The notes under the pieces were generated by a model. It was not told the origin of the DNA and did no database searches. It worked only from the letters and a program-made list of their open reading frames with translations. This document shows positions 16,279 through 26,010 of a stretch of 64,000 nt of DNA, piece after piece (positions within the stretch are counted from its first letter, which is position 1; every line of letters begins with the position of its first letter). The DNA lies in the NCBI RefSeq assembly GCF_030272695.1, contig NZ_JARFYN010000026.1, forward strand, positions 26,737-90,736, in the 5' to 3' direction. A program made the position numbers and the translations under genes. This DNA is from Martinezella calliandrae. GTDB taxonomy: Bacteria; Pseudomonadota; Alphaproteobacteria; Rhizobiales; Rhizobiaceae.

Positions 16279-16633
16279 CGCAAGCCCTTAAATTTTGGTG
16301 AAGGTTTTGTAAGCGCATCAAATAAATGAGAACATAACCGGTCCCAACCGGACGGTTTTTCGGGATATGCATGTGTTAACAAACGGAAATATAAGCAGAA
16401 TCTGACGCACAGAAATTTTTCTATCGAAAGCCTTATGTCTTCAAGGGGGATGAGAAACCAAAGCTGTCAGCGCGATAAGCTCTTTGGAGGACGATGCTCT
16501 CCGAATGGCGGGGAGCAGGCAGCGGATCAAGTTTTGAGGACCGCATCTAAAAGTGGCGCGACTGCGAGTATCTGCGCGATCCGCGGCGAGATCGTGCACG
16601 AATTCAACAGGCTGGGCGGAGATTGGATATTTC
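16279..16633. other. Spacer upstream of lexA with no recognisable gene
   Basis: About 350 bases between the SOS box and the end of the DUF2721 gene. It should contain the lexA promoter. A short plus-strand frame from 16435 overlaps the DUF2721 gene and shows no family resemblance, so I do not call it. Confidence 0.5.
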
Positions 16634-17107
16634 TCATAACCCCTCCCGGCGACGCTCGAGCAAGGCGCGGTCGTTGGCGATCTGATTCAGCATGCTGCGG
16701 CCGGCGAGGAACATCTCGAAGAGAAAGGCGGCGAAAGCGCCCATAAGCGCGACAACGGCGAGGCCGAAGAACCAGAGCAGCAGTTGCTCGCGATACTGCT
16801 GGCGAATCGCTCCGCTCATGAGGCCGAGTGTCGCGAGACAAGTGAATACGCCCGATACCGTACCGAAGAGGACGGCAATCTCCAGCGCCAATGTTCGCCG
16901 GCGCAGGTAATAGAGCTGCAGTAGGCGCGCTTCATCGGAATTGTCTGAGATCACCCGCTCAAAAAGGCTGTTCACCCGATCCGAGACACGGGCGAGTCTG
17001 GTCGAGAAGACATTGAGGCACCCGGCTGTGCCGGCAAGCAGGAAGACTGGCGTCAATGCTACCTGAATAACGTGTGCAGCATCGGGCGTTAGCTGGTCAC
17101 TCAGCAC
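16634..17107 (-). CDS. DUF2721 family membrane protein
   Basis: 157 residues resembling DUF2721. It has an N-terminal hydrophobic helix (VIQVALTPVFLLAGTAGCL), then NVFSTRLARVSDRV, a short charged region with LYYLRRRTLALEIAV, and two further membrane helices near residues 75-95 and 110-130. Function is unknown. It lies about 50 bases downstream of the MscS-type gene on the same strand and may be co-transcribed with it. Confidence 0.75.
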   Translation of the reverse strand: MLSDQLTPDAAHVIQVALTPVFLLAGTAGCLNVFSTRLARVSDRVNSLFERVISDNSDEARLLQLYYLRRRTLALEIAVLFGTVSGVFTCLATLGLMSGAIRQQYREQLLLWFFGLAVVALMGAFAAFLFEMFLAGRSMLNQIANDRALLERRREGL

Positions 17108-17157
17108 GGTTGGTCTCCTTCAAATCTAATGTCATCCGCCGACATGACGCACATGTT

Positions 17158-19263
17158 TCATGTTCGCGGCGATGGCGATCTCGCCATTTGTTCACCCCAC
17201 TTCTTCTGCAGCGTCAAAGCGGCGGCGTCGGATTTGTCCTCGCCACCCGCCTGCGCGGCCGGCTGGGCGAAATCGATGCCATTTTCGATAAAGGCGTCGC
17301 GGATCATGGTATAGGCCTGCCGCCGAATGTAGGTCTGCCGACCGGGGAGGGCTGTAAAGGCGAAGCTGAGTTCGACGCCGAAGTCGCCGATCTGCTCGAC
17401 ACCCTTCATCTCCAGCGTCTTGAGGATCTGCGGGCCGATTTCCGGGTCCTCCTTCAATTGCTCTCCGATTTGCGTGATGATCCTTTTTGCCTTGGCCACA
17501 TCGGTGTTGAAGGGAAACCGCAGCAGGAATTTATCGGCCACCCAGTCGCGGCTCATATTCTGAACTGCGCCGAGTTCACCGAACGGCACCGTAAACACGG
17601 CACCGCGATGATGCCGGAGCCTGACGGAGCGGAGGCTGAAGGATTCCACCGTTCCCATATAATTCCCGCTTTGAATGTATTCTCCGACGCGGAAGGCATC
17701 GTCCATCAAGTAGAAAATGCCGCTGACGATATCCTTGACGAGCGTTTGCGAGCCGAAGCCCACGGCCACGCCAAATATTCCAGCTCCCGCGATCAGCGGC
17801 CCGATCTGCACGCCCATTTCCGCCAGCACGGTAAGGACGGCAGCGGCGATGACGACGGCCGCCAGCGCGTTGCGGAAAATTGGCAGCAGGGTGCGTAGGC
17901 GGCCTGCGCGCGCCACATCCGCCGATGGCGACGATGCGACGCTGTCGGCATCACCCATCCTTGCATCGATGAATGCCTTTGATAGCTGCCAACAAAGATC
18001 GGCAAAAATCAGAATGACGATGCTCTTCAACGCACCGCGGACTGCAGCGTCAATCGTTGGATTTTCCCTTACGAGAATATTGGGATTGTATTGCCAGATG
18101 AATATGACCCACGCGACCGCCGCGACGATGACGAACGCCCGCGCACCCCGAACGGCCAGGACCGTACGCGCGCTGGTCTTGTTGTCGTTGGGCCAGCGTC
18201 CTTTTGCGAAGGCCTCGGCCGTTCGCCCGACGGCGGTCAACAGCCTGGGAAGAACGATGAGATAGATTCCCGCCCAGAAGAGGCCGAGGAAGTTGACCGC
18301 CCAGAAAAACCAGAGGCAGATCATGTAAAGCGAATAAAGGACGCTCACAACGGTTCGCTGTTCGGCGGCGCTTGCATTTTCCGGTCGTCGCCAAACGGCC
18401 TCGATTGCAATCAGCAATAGGAGAATGGAGAAACCGTAGGACATGATGGTTTCGACATCTCTGTCGATGGAGAGCGGTCTCGCCAGCGAGGTGGTGGCGC
18501 CGGCGACCGCCAGGACAGCAATGAAAAGGCGGATCCTGCGAGTGCCGAAAGCCGACAGAGCGCCAGCGTCCGTCAACGGCTTTAAGACGGCAAACGCCAG
18601 GCGGGCGATGATGAACGCCAGCAGATAAAACAGGATCACCACGTGTAGAAGTGGTGGCCAGTCTATCGCCAGGAAGATGGCGGAGCTGACGAGCATGAAG
18701 GTGACCCACGGCCCGAATTCGCCTACCGCGTATGCAACAAGAGGATTGCCAAATCGCGCCTTGACGACGGCTTTCTTGAAAAACCACTCTGCCGCGAAGC
18801 CGACGCAGACCAATGCCGTGAACATTACGGTGGCGGGCGCAAAGCCGCTATTCTTCGCCTGTTCACGCACCCTGCTTGCCGCGGCGGCAATCTGTGCCGG
18901 CACGGTTGGAATGGCCGATCGCAGCGCCTGATATCGGGTGCGAGCCTTGGCCTCTCCGCTTTCTATCATTGTCTCGGCGATTGCGGGTGTCGGCTGCTCG
19001 GCAGCCTGACGCTTTTCCAGCCATTGGCGCAACTCCGGATCGTTCATCAGGTGAAGCAGTTCCGACACCTTTGCAGGCAGGGGCGCAGGCTGGGGCGCGG
19101 GGGGCATCTCCGGCGACTGTGCGTGGCAGGGCTGTTGCGCGATCGCCATGAATAGAAGGGCAAATATAAAGGGGATCAAGCCACGGGAGAAGGCAAGATG
19201 AATACGAACCGACAGGAACAAGATCGCGCGTGTGGGCGCCCCCTCGACGAGCATCAAGCGCAT
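17158..19263 (-). CDS. Mechanosensitive ion channel (MscS family), long form
   Basis: Large MscS-type inner-membrane channel of about 701 residues. A signal-like hydrophobic N-terminus (FIFALLFMAIAQ) precedes a Pro-rich periplasmic stretch, then about ten hydrophobic segments. The MscS core near the C-terminus contains IAGAGIFGVAVGFGSQTLV, DIVSGIFYLMDDAFRVGEYI and TVPFGELGAVQNMSRDW, the pore helix and beta domain. The frame opens at ATG 19350; I chose ATG 19263 because GGGGAG precedes it and the first 29 residues look non-native. The start remains uncertain. The role is release of solutes on osmotic downshock, by family. Confidence 0.85.
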   Translation of the reverse strand: MRLMLVEGAPTRAILFLSVRIHLAFSRGLIPFIFALLFMAIAQQPCHAQSPEMPPAPQPAPLPAKVSELLHLMNDPELRQWLEKRQAAEQPTPAIAETMIESGEAKARTRYQALRSAIPTVPAQIAAAASRVREQAKNSGFAPATVMFTALVCVGFAAEWFFKKAVVKARFGNPLVAYAVGEFGPWVTFMLVSSAIFLAIDWPPLLHVVILFYLLAFIIARLAFAVLKPLTDAGALSAFGTRRIRLFIAVLAVAGATTSLARPLSIDRDVETIMSYGFSILLLLIAIEAVWRRPENASAAEQRTVVSVLYSLYMICLWFFWAVNFLGLFWAGIYLIVLPRLLTAVGRTAEAFAKGRWPNDNKTSARTVLAVRGARAFVIVAAVAWVIFIWQYNPNILVRENPTIDAAVRGALKSIVILIFADLCWQLSKAFIDARMGDADSVASSPSADVARAGRLRTLLPIFRNALAAVVIAAAVLTVLAEMGVQIGPLIAGAGIFGVAVGFGSQTLVKDIVSGIFYLMDDAFRVGEYIQSGNYMGTVESFSLRSVRLRHHRGAVFTVPFGELGAVQNMSRDWVADKFLLRFPFNTDVAKAKRIITQIGEQLKEDPEIGPQILKTLEMKGVEQIGDFGVELSFAFTALPGRQTYIRRQAYTMIRDAFIENGIDFAQPAAQAGGEDKSDAAALTLQKKWGEQMARSPSPRT

Positions 19264-19350
19264 GTCTCCCCGCAAACACCCGATAAACCAAATTAAGGAC
19301 TGCCGCAAAATAGTAGCAGCGGCAGATCGCTGTCTTGTCTTTCCGAACAC

Positions 19351-19649
19351 GGATGGTGAACTGCGCTAGTTTTGGATGATCCGAAACGGAAGAATGCGTA
19401 TTTTGTGTTGCTGTCGGGAAAGAGGCTTTCGGCGCTATCGTCACCAGCATCAATTACCTGCGACTGCATTCCAGCTCATTTTATTGCAGTACGGTATCAA
19501 TAGTGATCGAATTATTGTGCGTCCACAAGGGAGAGTTTCAAGCCGGAGCATATGTAATTCGGCTGGGTTGCCCGGAGGCTGCGCAGCGCTTTCATCTTGA
19601 ATTGAATGGCAGATGAGCGCAAACCTGCGCAGATGTGAAGGAAGAGACC
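19351..19649. other. Spacer between the MscS-type gene and the VOC gene
   Basis: About 300 bases between divergent genes, A/T-richer than its flanks. I see no gene, RNA or clear operator here. Promoters for both neighbours are expected in it. Confidence 0.5.
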
Positions 19650-20537
19650 ATGACCTCATCGCCGCATCTTTTGGATCATCTCGTTCTGCCAACCATAAAC
19701 ATCGCCGTGGTGCGGGAAAGGCTGGGCAAGCTCGGCTTTACGGTGGCCGCCGAGGCGCGACACCCCTTCGGTACCGAGAACGCATGCGTTTTCCTGTCCG
19801 ACAAGACCTATCTGGAGCCCTTGGGCATTGCATCACGTGAAAAGTACGAGGCGAGTGTGGGGGAGGGCAATGTTTTCGTCGCCCGCGACCAGGCCTATCG
19901 TTTTCGTATCGACGAAGAAGGATTTTCGGCCATCGTTTTCGCAACGGACGATGCGGTTGCCGACGACGAGCGATTCCGGGCCAACGCCATATCGGGCGGA
20001 AACATGCTGGATTTTGCCCGACCGATGCGCATGCCGGATGGCTCGGAGGTGACGGCCGGTTTTCGTCTTGCTTTTGCGGCCGATCTTCGTTCGCCGGATT
20101 TCTTGACCTTCTGCTGCCAGCGCATCAATCCATTGCCGGCTGATCGCAGTTCCTTGGAGCGCCATGAAAACGGCGTCACGGGAATTGCACGGGTTGCGGT
20201 ATCGGCGCCGAAGCCAGCAGCCTTTCGCGGCTTTTTCGAACAGGTCGCCGATGGACCGAAGATATCGACGCATTCCTTTGGCATCACCGTCGAGACCGAA
20301 AATGCCAAGATCGAGGTGCTGACCCCGGAAGGCATGGAAGCCTTTTACGATCAAACCGTGCCAGATGAAGATCCTGGCCTTCGAGCGCGGGCAATCCTTT
20401 TCAAGACCCGCGATCTTTCCGTGACATCGGCGCATTTGGCTGCTAACGGCGTCACATACACGCGTAAGAACAATCGTATTCTGGCAAAACCCGCCCCAGG
20501 ACAGGGGGCGCTGTTTGCCTTCGAGGAGATAGCATGA
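19650..20537 (+). CDS. VOC (glyoxalase-like) family protein
   Basis: 295 residues resembling the glyoxalase-like domain proteins encoded next to kdsA in rhizobia. It starts LLDHLVLPTINIAVVRERLG, the typical first beta strand with the metal-ligand His position, then LGFTVAAEARHPFGTENA. A second module (VTGIARVAVSAPKPAAFRGF) gives the usual duplicated fold. Substrate is unknown. ATG 19650 has GGAAGAG upstream; GTG 19635 is a weaker choice. The stop overlaps kdsA (ATGA), so it is coupled to KDO synthesis genes. Confidence 0.8.
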   Translation: MTSSPHLLDHLVLPTINIAVVRERLGKLGFTVAAEARHPFGTENACVFLSDKTYLEPLGIASREKYEASVGEGNVFVARDQAYRFRIDEEGFSAIVFATDDAVADDERFRANAISGGNMLDFARPMRMPDGSEVTAGFRLAFAADLRSPDFLTFCCQRINPLPADRSSLERHENGVTGIARVAVSAPKPAAFRGFFEQVADGPKISTHSFGITVETENAKIEVLTPEGMEAFYDQTVPDEDPGLRARAILFKTRDLSVTSAHLAANGVTYTRKNNRILAKPAPGQGALFAFEEIA

Positions 20538-21373
20538 GCACCAATTCCGAAGTGATCGTCGGCGAGGGCGCATCCAAGGTTCTGTTTTCCAATACCGCCA
20601 AGCTGTCGTTGATCGCTGGCCCCTGCCAGATGGAAAGTCGCGATCATGCCTTCATGATCGCCGGCGTGTTGAAGGAGCTCTGCGACAAGCTTGGCATCGG
20701 CCTTGTCTATAAGTCGTCCTTCGATAAGGCGAACCGCACGTCTCTCTCCGGCAAGCGCGGCATGGGGCTGGAAAAGTCCATGGACGTCTTTGCCGATCTG
20801 AAGAAGGAGTTCGGCTTTCCGGTTCTGACCGACATCCATACGGAAGAACAATGCGCCATCGTCGCCAAGACGGTGGATATTCTGCAGATCCCCGCGTTTC
20901 TGTCGCGACAGACCGACCTTCTCGTCGCCGCAGCCAAGACCGGCCGCGTCGTCAACGTTAAGAAAGGCCAGTTCCTCGCGCCCTGGGACATGAAGAACGT
21001 GCTGGCAAAGTTGAATGACAGCGGCAACCCCAATGTGCTTTTGTGCGAGCGTGGTGCTTCCTTCGGCTACAACACCTTGGTCTCCGACATGCGCTCGCTG
21101 CCGATCATGGCGGCCATGGGTGCGCCGGTGATTTTCGATGCGACTCATTCGGTGCAGCAGCCGGGCGGCCAGGGTGGCTCCACCGGTGGCGAACGTCGTT
21201 TCGTGGAGACCCTGGCACGCGCGGCCGTCGCTGTCGGCGTAGCGGGCGTCTTCGTTGAGACCCATGAAGATCCGGACAACGCTCCGTCTGACGGCCCGAA
21301 CATGGTCTACCTGAAGGACATGCCGCGGCTCTTGGAAAGGCTTCTTGCCTTCGACGCGATCGCCAAGGCCTGA
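20534..21373 (+). CDS. kdsA: 3-deoxy-8-phosphooctulonate synthase
   Basis: Condenses phosphoenolpyruvate with arabinose 5-phosphate to KDO 8-phosphate for the LPS inner core. It has 279 residues, a TIM barrel of the DAHP/KDO8P family. Visible motifs: LIAGPCQMESRDHAFMIA, YKSSFDKANRTS, TDIHTEEQ, and FDATHSVQQPGGQGG. The ATG overlaps the preceding gene's stop. It serves the same pathway (LPS) as the lpx genes earlier in the window. Confidence 0.97.
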   Translation: MSTNSEVIVGEGASKVLFSNTAKLSLIAGPCQMESRDHAFMIAGVLKELCDKLGIGLVYKSSFDKANRTSLSGKRGMGLEKSMDVFADLKKEFGFPVLTDIHTEEQCAIVAKTVDILQIPAFLSRQTDLLVAAAKTGRVVNVKKGQFLAPWDMKNVLAKLNDSGNPNVLLCERGASFGYNTLVSDMRSLPIMAAMGAPVIFDATHSVQQPGGQGGSTGGERRFVETLARAAVAVGVAGVFVETHEDPDNAPSDGPNMVYLKDMPRLLERLLAFDAIAKA

Positions 21374-21521
21374 GAAATAAGAGGCGTTCAACAGGCTGAC
21401 ATCAAGTTGCGCTAAGCGGCCTTTAGGAGTGCCAAATAGGGGCGCGGATCTGCTTTGTAAATTCCGCGTCTTAGACTAAGACGATTTAAATCGATTTATA
21501 ACCAGCGAGCAGGAAGCTATC

Positions 21522-22796
21522 ATGACCGCAATCACCGACATTATCGCCCGCGAGATTCTCGACAGCCGTGGTAATCCCACCGTCGAAGTCGATGTCTACC
21601 TCGAAGACGGCAGCATGGGCCGCGCAGCGGTTCCGTCGGGCGCGTCTACGGGCGCGCATGAAGCCGTTGAAGTTCGCGACGGCGGCAAGCGTTATCATGG
21701 CAAGGGTGTCGAGAAGGCCGTTGAAGCCGTCAATACGGAGATCTTCGACGCAATCGGCGGCATCGATGCCGAGAACCAGATCCAGATCGACAATATCATG
21801 ATCGAACTCGATGGCACGCCGAACAAGTCGCGCCTCGGCGCAAACGCCATCCTCGGCGTATCGCTTGCCGTCGCCAAGGCTGCCGCCCAGTGCGCCAACC
21901 TGCCGCTCTATCGCTATGTCGGCGGCGCCCATGCCCGCCTGCTGCCGGTTCCGATGATGAATATCATCAACGGCGGTGCCCATGCCGACAATCCGATCGA
22001 CTTCCAGGAATTCATGATCCTGCCGGTCGGCGCAGATACCCTGCGCGACGCCGTGCGCATGGGCTCTGAAGTTTTCCACGTCCTCAAGAAGGAACTCGCT
22101 TCCCAGGGCCACAACACCAATGTCGGCGACGAAGGCGGTTTCGCACCTGGCCTCTCCAGCGCACCGGCTGCCCTCGACTTCATCATGAAATCCATCGAAA
22201 AGGCTGGCTACAAGCCGGGCGAGGAAATCGCTCTCGGCCTCGACTGCGCTTCGACGGAATTCTTCAAGGACGGCAAATACGTTTTGGAAGGTGAAGGCCG
22301 AACGCTGGAATCCGGCGCCATGGCAGAATACCTTGCCGAACTCGCCGCCAAGTATCCGATCGTTTCGATCGAAGACGGCATGGCCGAAGACGATTGGGAA
22401 GGCTGGAAGACCTTGACCGATCTGATCGGCAAGAAGACGCAACTCGTCGGCGACGATCTGTTCGTCACCAACTCGGCCCGTCTGCGCGACGGCATCCGCA
22501 TGGGTGTCGCCAACTCGATCCTCGTAAAGGTCAACCAGATCGGCTCGCTCACCGAAACGCTCGATGCTGTCGAAACCGCGCACAAGGCGAACTACACGGC
22601 CGTCATGTCACACCGTTCCGGCGAAACCGAAGATTCGACCATCGCCGATCTTGCAGTTGCTACCAACTGCGGTCAGATCAAGACCGGCTCGCTGTCGCGT
22701 TCGGATCGTCTTGCCAAGTACAACCAGCTCATCCGCATCGAAGAAGCGCTCGGCCCGCAGGCACAATATGCCGGTCGCTCCATCATTCGCGGCTGA
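21522..22796 (+). CDS. eno: Enolase
   Basis: Converts 2-phosphoglycerate to phosphoenolpyruvate; also a usual member of the RNA degradosome. It has 424 residues. The N-terminal EILDSRGNPTVEVDV and SGASTGAHEA, the metal ligands around SIEDGMAEDDW and GDDLFVTN, and the signature SHRSGETEDSTIADLAVA are all intact. GCAGGAAG precedes ATG 21522. It supplies PEP for the preceding kdsA and lies upstream of ftsB and pdhA. Confidence 0.98.
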   Translation: MTAITDIIAREILDSRGNPTVEVDVYLEDGSMGRAAVPSGASTGAHEAVEVRDGGKRYHGKGVEKAVEAVNTEIFDAIGGIDAENQIQIDNIMIELDGTPNKSRLGANAILGVSLAVAKAAAQCANLPLYRYVGGAHARLLPVPMMNIINGGAHADNPIDFQEFMILPVGADTLRDAVRMGSEVFHVLKKELASQGHNTNVGDEGGFAPGLSSAPAALDFIMKSIEKAGYKPGEEIALGLDCASTEFFKDGKYVLEGEGRTLESGAMAEYLAELAAKYPIVSIEDGMAEDDWEGWKTLTDLIGKKTQLVGDDLFVTNSARLRDGIRMGVANSILVKVNQIGSLTETLDAVETAHKANYTAVMSHRSGETEDSTIADLAVATNCGQIKTGSLSRSDRLAKYNQLIRIEEALGPQAQYAGRSIIRG

Positions 22797-22892
22797 TAAT
22801 TCGTGCCCCTGAAAATCAAAGGGTTTCAGGAAGGCTTGTTCGCACCGGATAACGATCCTGTCGACTTATAAGCCAATATATTCCTGATCTTG

Positions 22893-22918
22893 AACCGCGC
22901 CTTCGGGCGCGGTTTTTT
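22893..22918 (+). terminator. Rho-independent terminator after eno
   Basis: AACCGCGCC (22893-22901), a TTCG tetraloop, GGCGCGGTT (22906-22914) and a T-run to 22918. This is a textbook strong terminator. Confidence 0.9.
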
Positions 22919-23078
22919 GTTGGAAAAATGGCAGAGTCAACGGATGGTTAATCTCTCACCTCTAGTGTCTTCATGGATGTCTGATTTAGCGTGATCTTAT
23001 CTGGATTGGCCGCGCATTTCCGCCGCGCGGACCTGAAGTTCGGGATCATTCTCGGTAGAGCGTTTTGAGCAAGCGAGT

Positions 23079-23390
23079 ATGTGGACAAAATATCATAAGA
23101 AGCGAAAGTTCGGCCGTTTCATCCTTCCCGCCATCACGGTCGCCTTCGTGAGCTATTTTGGCTATCACTGCATTCATGGCGACTACGGTCTGAAGGCGAC
23201 CGAGGTTTTCGAGCAGCAGCGCATCGAGCGCAGCAAAGAGCTTGCCGATCTCGTCGCCAAGCGCGAACATCTTGAAAAGGAAGTGGCTTTGCTCAGCGAT
23301 GGCTCGCTGGACAAGGATATGCTCGACCAATATGCGCGCTATCAATTGACCTATTCCAAAACCGACGAAATCGTCATCTTCAACAAATAG
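23079..23390 (+). CDS. ftsB: Septum formation initiator, FtsB/DivIC-like
   Basis: Small bitopic division protein of 103 residues. A basic N-terminus (KYHKKRKFGRF) precedes one membrane helix (ILPAITVAFVSYFGYHC, about residues 15-32). A periplasmic coiled coil follows (QQRIERSKELADLVAKREHLEKEVALL). This is the FtsB/DivIC plan, which bridges FtsL and FtsQ in the divisome. Its place between eno and pdhA is the usual one in alphaproteobacteria and, for ftsB next to eno, in many other bacteria. Confidence 0.85.
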   Translation: MWTKYHKKRKFGRFILPAITVAFVSYFGYHCIHGDYGLKATEVFEQQRIERSKELADLVAKREHLEKEVALLSDGSLDKDMLDQYARYQLTYSKTDEIVIFNK

Positions 23391-23547
23391 CCACAATTAA
23401 CCGATTTTAGGTTAATCGCACTTTTTATAAGCATATCAATCGCTTGTGGAGAATATGAGCCATGCAATTATAGCATTGCTGTGGCGAACAATCTTGCCTA
23501 TGTTACGCGGCGCTACAACACGATGCTACTCACACAGGGAGGGTTGA

Positions 23548-24591
23548 ATGGCGCCGCGAAAATCCGCGTCCGTTTCCAGCCGCAAGACAACATCCAAGCC
23601 TGTCAAAGACACCAACGGTGGTGCGATCGCGGAATTCGACCGCGATGCGGAGCTCAAGGCCTATCGTGAGATGCTCCTGATCCGCCGCTTTGAAGAGAAA
23701 GCCGGCCAGCTTTACGGCATGGGCTTCATCGGCGGCTTCTGTCACCTTTACATCGGTCAGGAAGCGGTCGTTGTCGGCATGCAGTTGGCCCTGAAGGATG
23801 GCGACCAGGTCATCACCGGCTATCGTGACCACGGCCATATGCTGGCGACCGGCATGAGCGCCCGCGGCGTCATGGCCGAGCTCACCGGACGCCGGGGCGG
23901 CTATTCCCGAGGCAAGGGCGGCTCCATGCATATGTTCTCCAAGGAAAAGAACTTCTACGGCGGCCACGGCATCGTCGGTGCGCAGGTCTCGCTCGGCACC
24001 GGCCTCGGCTTCGCCAACTGGTATCGCGGTAATGACAATGTCAGCGTCGCCTATTTCGGCGACGGCGCTGCCAACCAGGGCCAGGTCTACGAAAGCTTCA
24101 ACATGGCGGAGCTCTGGAAGCTGCCGGTGATCTACGTGATCGAGAACAACCGTTACGCCATGGGTACGTCGACCGCACGCGCAACCGCGCAAGCCGACTT
24201 CTCCAAGCGCGGCGCCTCCTTCGGCATCCCCGGCATCCAGGTCGATGGCATGGATGTTCGCGCCGTCAAGGCTGCCGCCGATGAAGCGGTTGAATATTGC
24301 CGTTCCGGCAAGGGCCCGATCATTCTGGAAATGCTGACCTATCGTTACCGCGGCCATTCCATGTCGGACCCGGCTAAGTATCGTTCCAAGGACGAAGTGC
24401 AGAAGATGCGCTCCGAACATGACCCGATCGAGCAGGTTCGTGCCCGCCTCTTGGAAAAGGGTTGGGCGTCGGAAGACGAGCTGAAGGCGATCGACAAGGA
24501 TGTTCGCGACATCGTCGCTGACAGCGCCGACTTCGCCCAGGCCGATCCGGAGCCGGATGCATCCGAGCTCTTTACCGACATTCTGCTCTAA
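23548..24591 (+). CDS. pdhA: Pyruvate dehydrogenase E1 component, alpha subunit
   Basis: Thiamine-diphosphate subunit of the pyruvate dehydrogenase complex. It has 347 residues. The TPP motif is YFGDGAANQGQVYESFNM followed by VIENN. The phosphorylation-loop region TYRYRGHSMSDPAKYR is conserved with mitochondrial E1-alpha. A variable basic N-terminus precedes residue 35. GGGAGG lies upstream of ATG 23548. It forms an operon with pdhB and pdhC at short spacings. Confidence 0.97.
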   Translation: MAPRKSASVSSRKTTSKPVKDTNGGAIAEFDRDAELKAYREMLLIRRFEEKAGQLYGMGFIGGFCHLYIGQEAVVVGMQLALKDGDQVITGYRDHGHMLATGMSARGVMAELTGRRGGYSRGKGGSMHMFSKEKNFYGGHGIVGAQVSLGTGLGFANWYRGNDNVSVAYFGDGAANQGQVYESFNMAELWKLPVIYVIENNRYAMGTSTARATAQADFSKRGASFGIPGIQVDGMDVRAVKAAADEAVEYCRSGKGPIILEMLTYRYRGHSMSDPAKYRSKDEVQKMRSEHDPIEQVRARLLEKGWASEDELKAIDKDVRDIVADSADFAQADPEPDASELFTDILL

Positions 24592-24609
24592 ATCGGGGAG
24601 GGACGATCC

Positions 24610-25995
24610 ATGCCCATCGATATTCTTATGCCCGCCCTTTCTCCGACGATGGAAGAGGGCACCCTTTCGAAATGGCTCAAGCACGAAGGCGACAAGGTTG
24701 CTTCCGGCGACGTTATTGCCGAAATCGAGACCGACAAGGCCACCATGGAAGTGGAAGCTGTCGACGAAGGCACGATCGGCAAGCTTTTGATCGAAGCCGG
24801 CACCGAAGGCGTCAAGGTCAACACCAAGATCGCGATCCTGTTGCAGGATGGTGAGTCCGCTTCGGACATTTCGACCGCCAAGGCTGCTCCGGCTGTCGAA
24901 CCGCCAAAGGCCGAGGCCGCTGCAACCGGTCCGGCGCCCGTAGCCGCCGCACCCGTTCCGGCCCAGCCCAAGGCTCATGCTCCCGCCGATCCGGAAATTC
25001 CGGCCGGCACGGAAATGGTGTCGATGACGGTACGTGAAGCGCTGCGCGACGCCATGGCTGAAGAAATGCGCGCCAATCCGGACGTCTTCGTCATGGGCGA
25101 AGAAGTCGCCGAATACCAGGGCGCCTATAAGGTTACGCAGGGCCTGCTGCAGGAATTCGGTCCACGCCGCGTGATCGATACCCCGATCACCGAGCACGGT
25201 TTTGCCGGCGTCGGCGTCGGTGCGGCCATGGCAGGCCTTCGCCCGATCGTCGAGTTCATGACTTTCAACTTCGCCATGCAGGCGATCGACCAGATCATCA
25301 ACTCCGCCGCCAAGACGCTCTATATGTCCGGCGGCCAGATGGGTGCCCCGATGGTTTTCCGCGGGCCGAACGGCGCGGCGGCACGCGTCGCGGCCCAGCA
25401 CAGCCAGGACTATGCAGCCTGGTACAGCCACATTCCGGGTCTGAAGGTGGTCATGCCCTACACGGCAGCCGACGCCAAGGGTCTGCTGAAAGCGGCGATC
25501 CGCGACCCGAACCCGGTGATCTTCCTTGAAAACGAGATTCTTTACGGCCAGCACTTCGACGTGCCAAAGCTCGATAATTTCGTTGTGCCGATCGGCAAGG
25601 CCCGCATCCATCGTTCCGGCAAGGACGCAACGGTCGTGTCCTTCGGTATCGGCATGACCTATGCCACCAAGGCGGTCGCCGAGCTGGAAGCCCAGGGCAT
25701 TGATGTCGAGCTCATCGACCTTCGCACCATCCGTCCGATGGACCTGCCGACGATCATCGGTTCCGTCAAGAAGACCGGTCGCCTGGTGACTGTCGAGGAA
25801 GGCTATCCGCAGTCGTCCGTCGGCACTGAAATCGCCACCCGCGTCATGCAGCAGGCCTTCGATTATCTCGACGCGCCGATCCTGACGGTCGCCGGCAAGG
25901 ATGTGCCCATGCCCTACGCCGCCAACCTCGAAAAGCTGGCGCTTCCGAGCGTCGCCGAAGTGGTCGATGCGGTGAAAGCCGTTTGCTACAAATAA
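24610..25995 (+). CDS. pdhB: Pyruvate dehydrogenase E1 beta subunit with N-terminal lipoyl domain
   Basis: 461 residues in two parts. Residues 1-80 form a lipoyl domain (IETDKATMEVEAVDEG, lipoyl Lys 43), then an Ala/Pro linker (about 90-125), then the E1-beta transketolase-type domain from about residue 138 (MTVREALRDAMAEEM) through the C-terminal transketolase domain. An extra lipoyl domain on E1-beta is a known feature of alphaproteobacterial PDH. The lipoyl segment closely resembles that of pdhC next door. GGGGAGGGA precedes the start. Confidence 0.97.
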   Translation: MPIDILMPALSPTMEEGTLSKWLKHEGDKVASGDVIAEIETDKATMEVEAVDEGTIGKLLIEAGTEGVKVNTKIAILLQDGESASDISTAKAAPAVEPPKAEAAATGPAPVAAAPVPAQPKAHAPADPEIPAGTEMVSMTVREALRDAMAEEMRANPDVFVMGEEVAEYQGAYKVTQGLLQEFGPRRVIDTPITEHGFAGVGVGAAMAGLRPIVEFMTFNFAMQAIDQIINSAAKTLYMSGGQMGAPMVFRGPNGAAARVAAQHSQDYAAWYSHIPGLKVVMPYTAADAKGLLKAAIRDPNPVIFLENEILYGQHFDVPKLDNFVVPIGKARIHRSGKDATVVSFGIGMTYATKAVAELEAQGIDVELIDLRTIRPMDLPTIIGSVKKTGRLVTVEEGYPQSSVGTEIATRVMQQAFDYLDAPILTVAGKDVPMPYAANLEKLALPSVAEVVDAVKAVCYK

Positions 25996-26010
25996 GGGGA
26001 GGGCTCTTCG

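Noticed and set aside
16435..16746. Possible 103-residue plus-strand gene
   Set aside because: No ribosome site or family; its second half is antisense of the DUF2721 gene.
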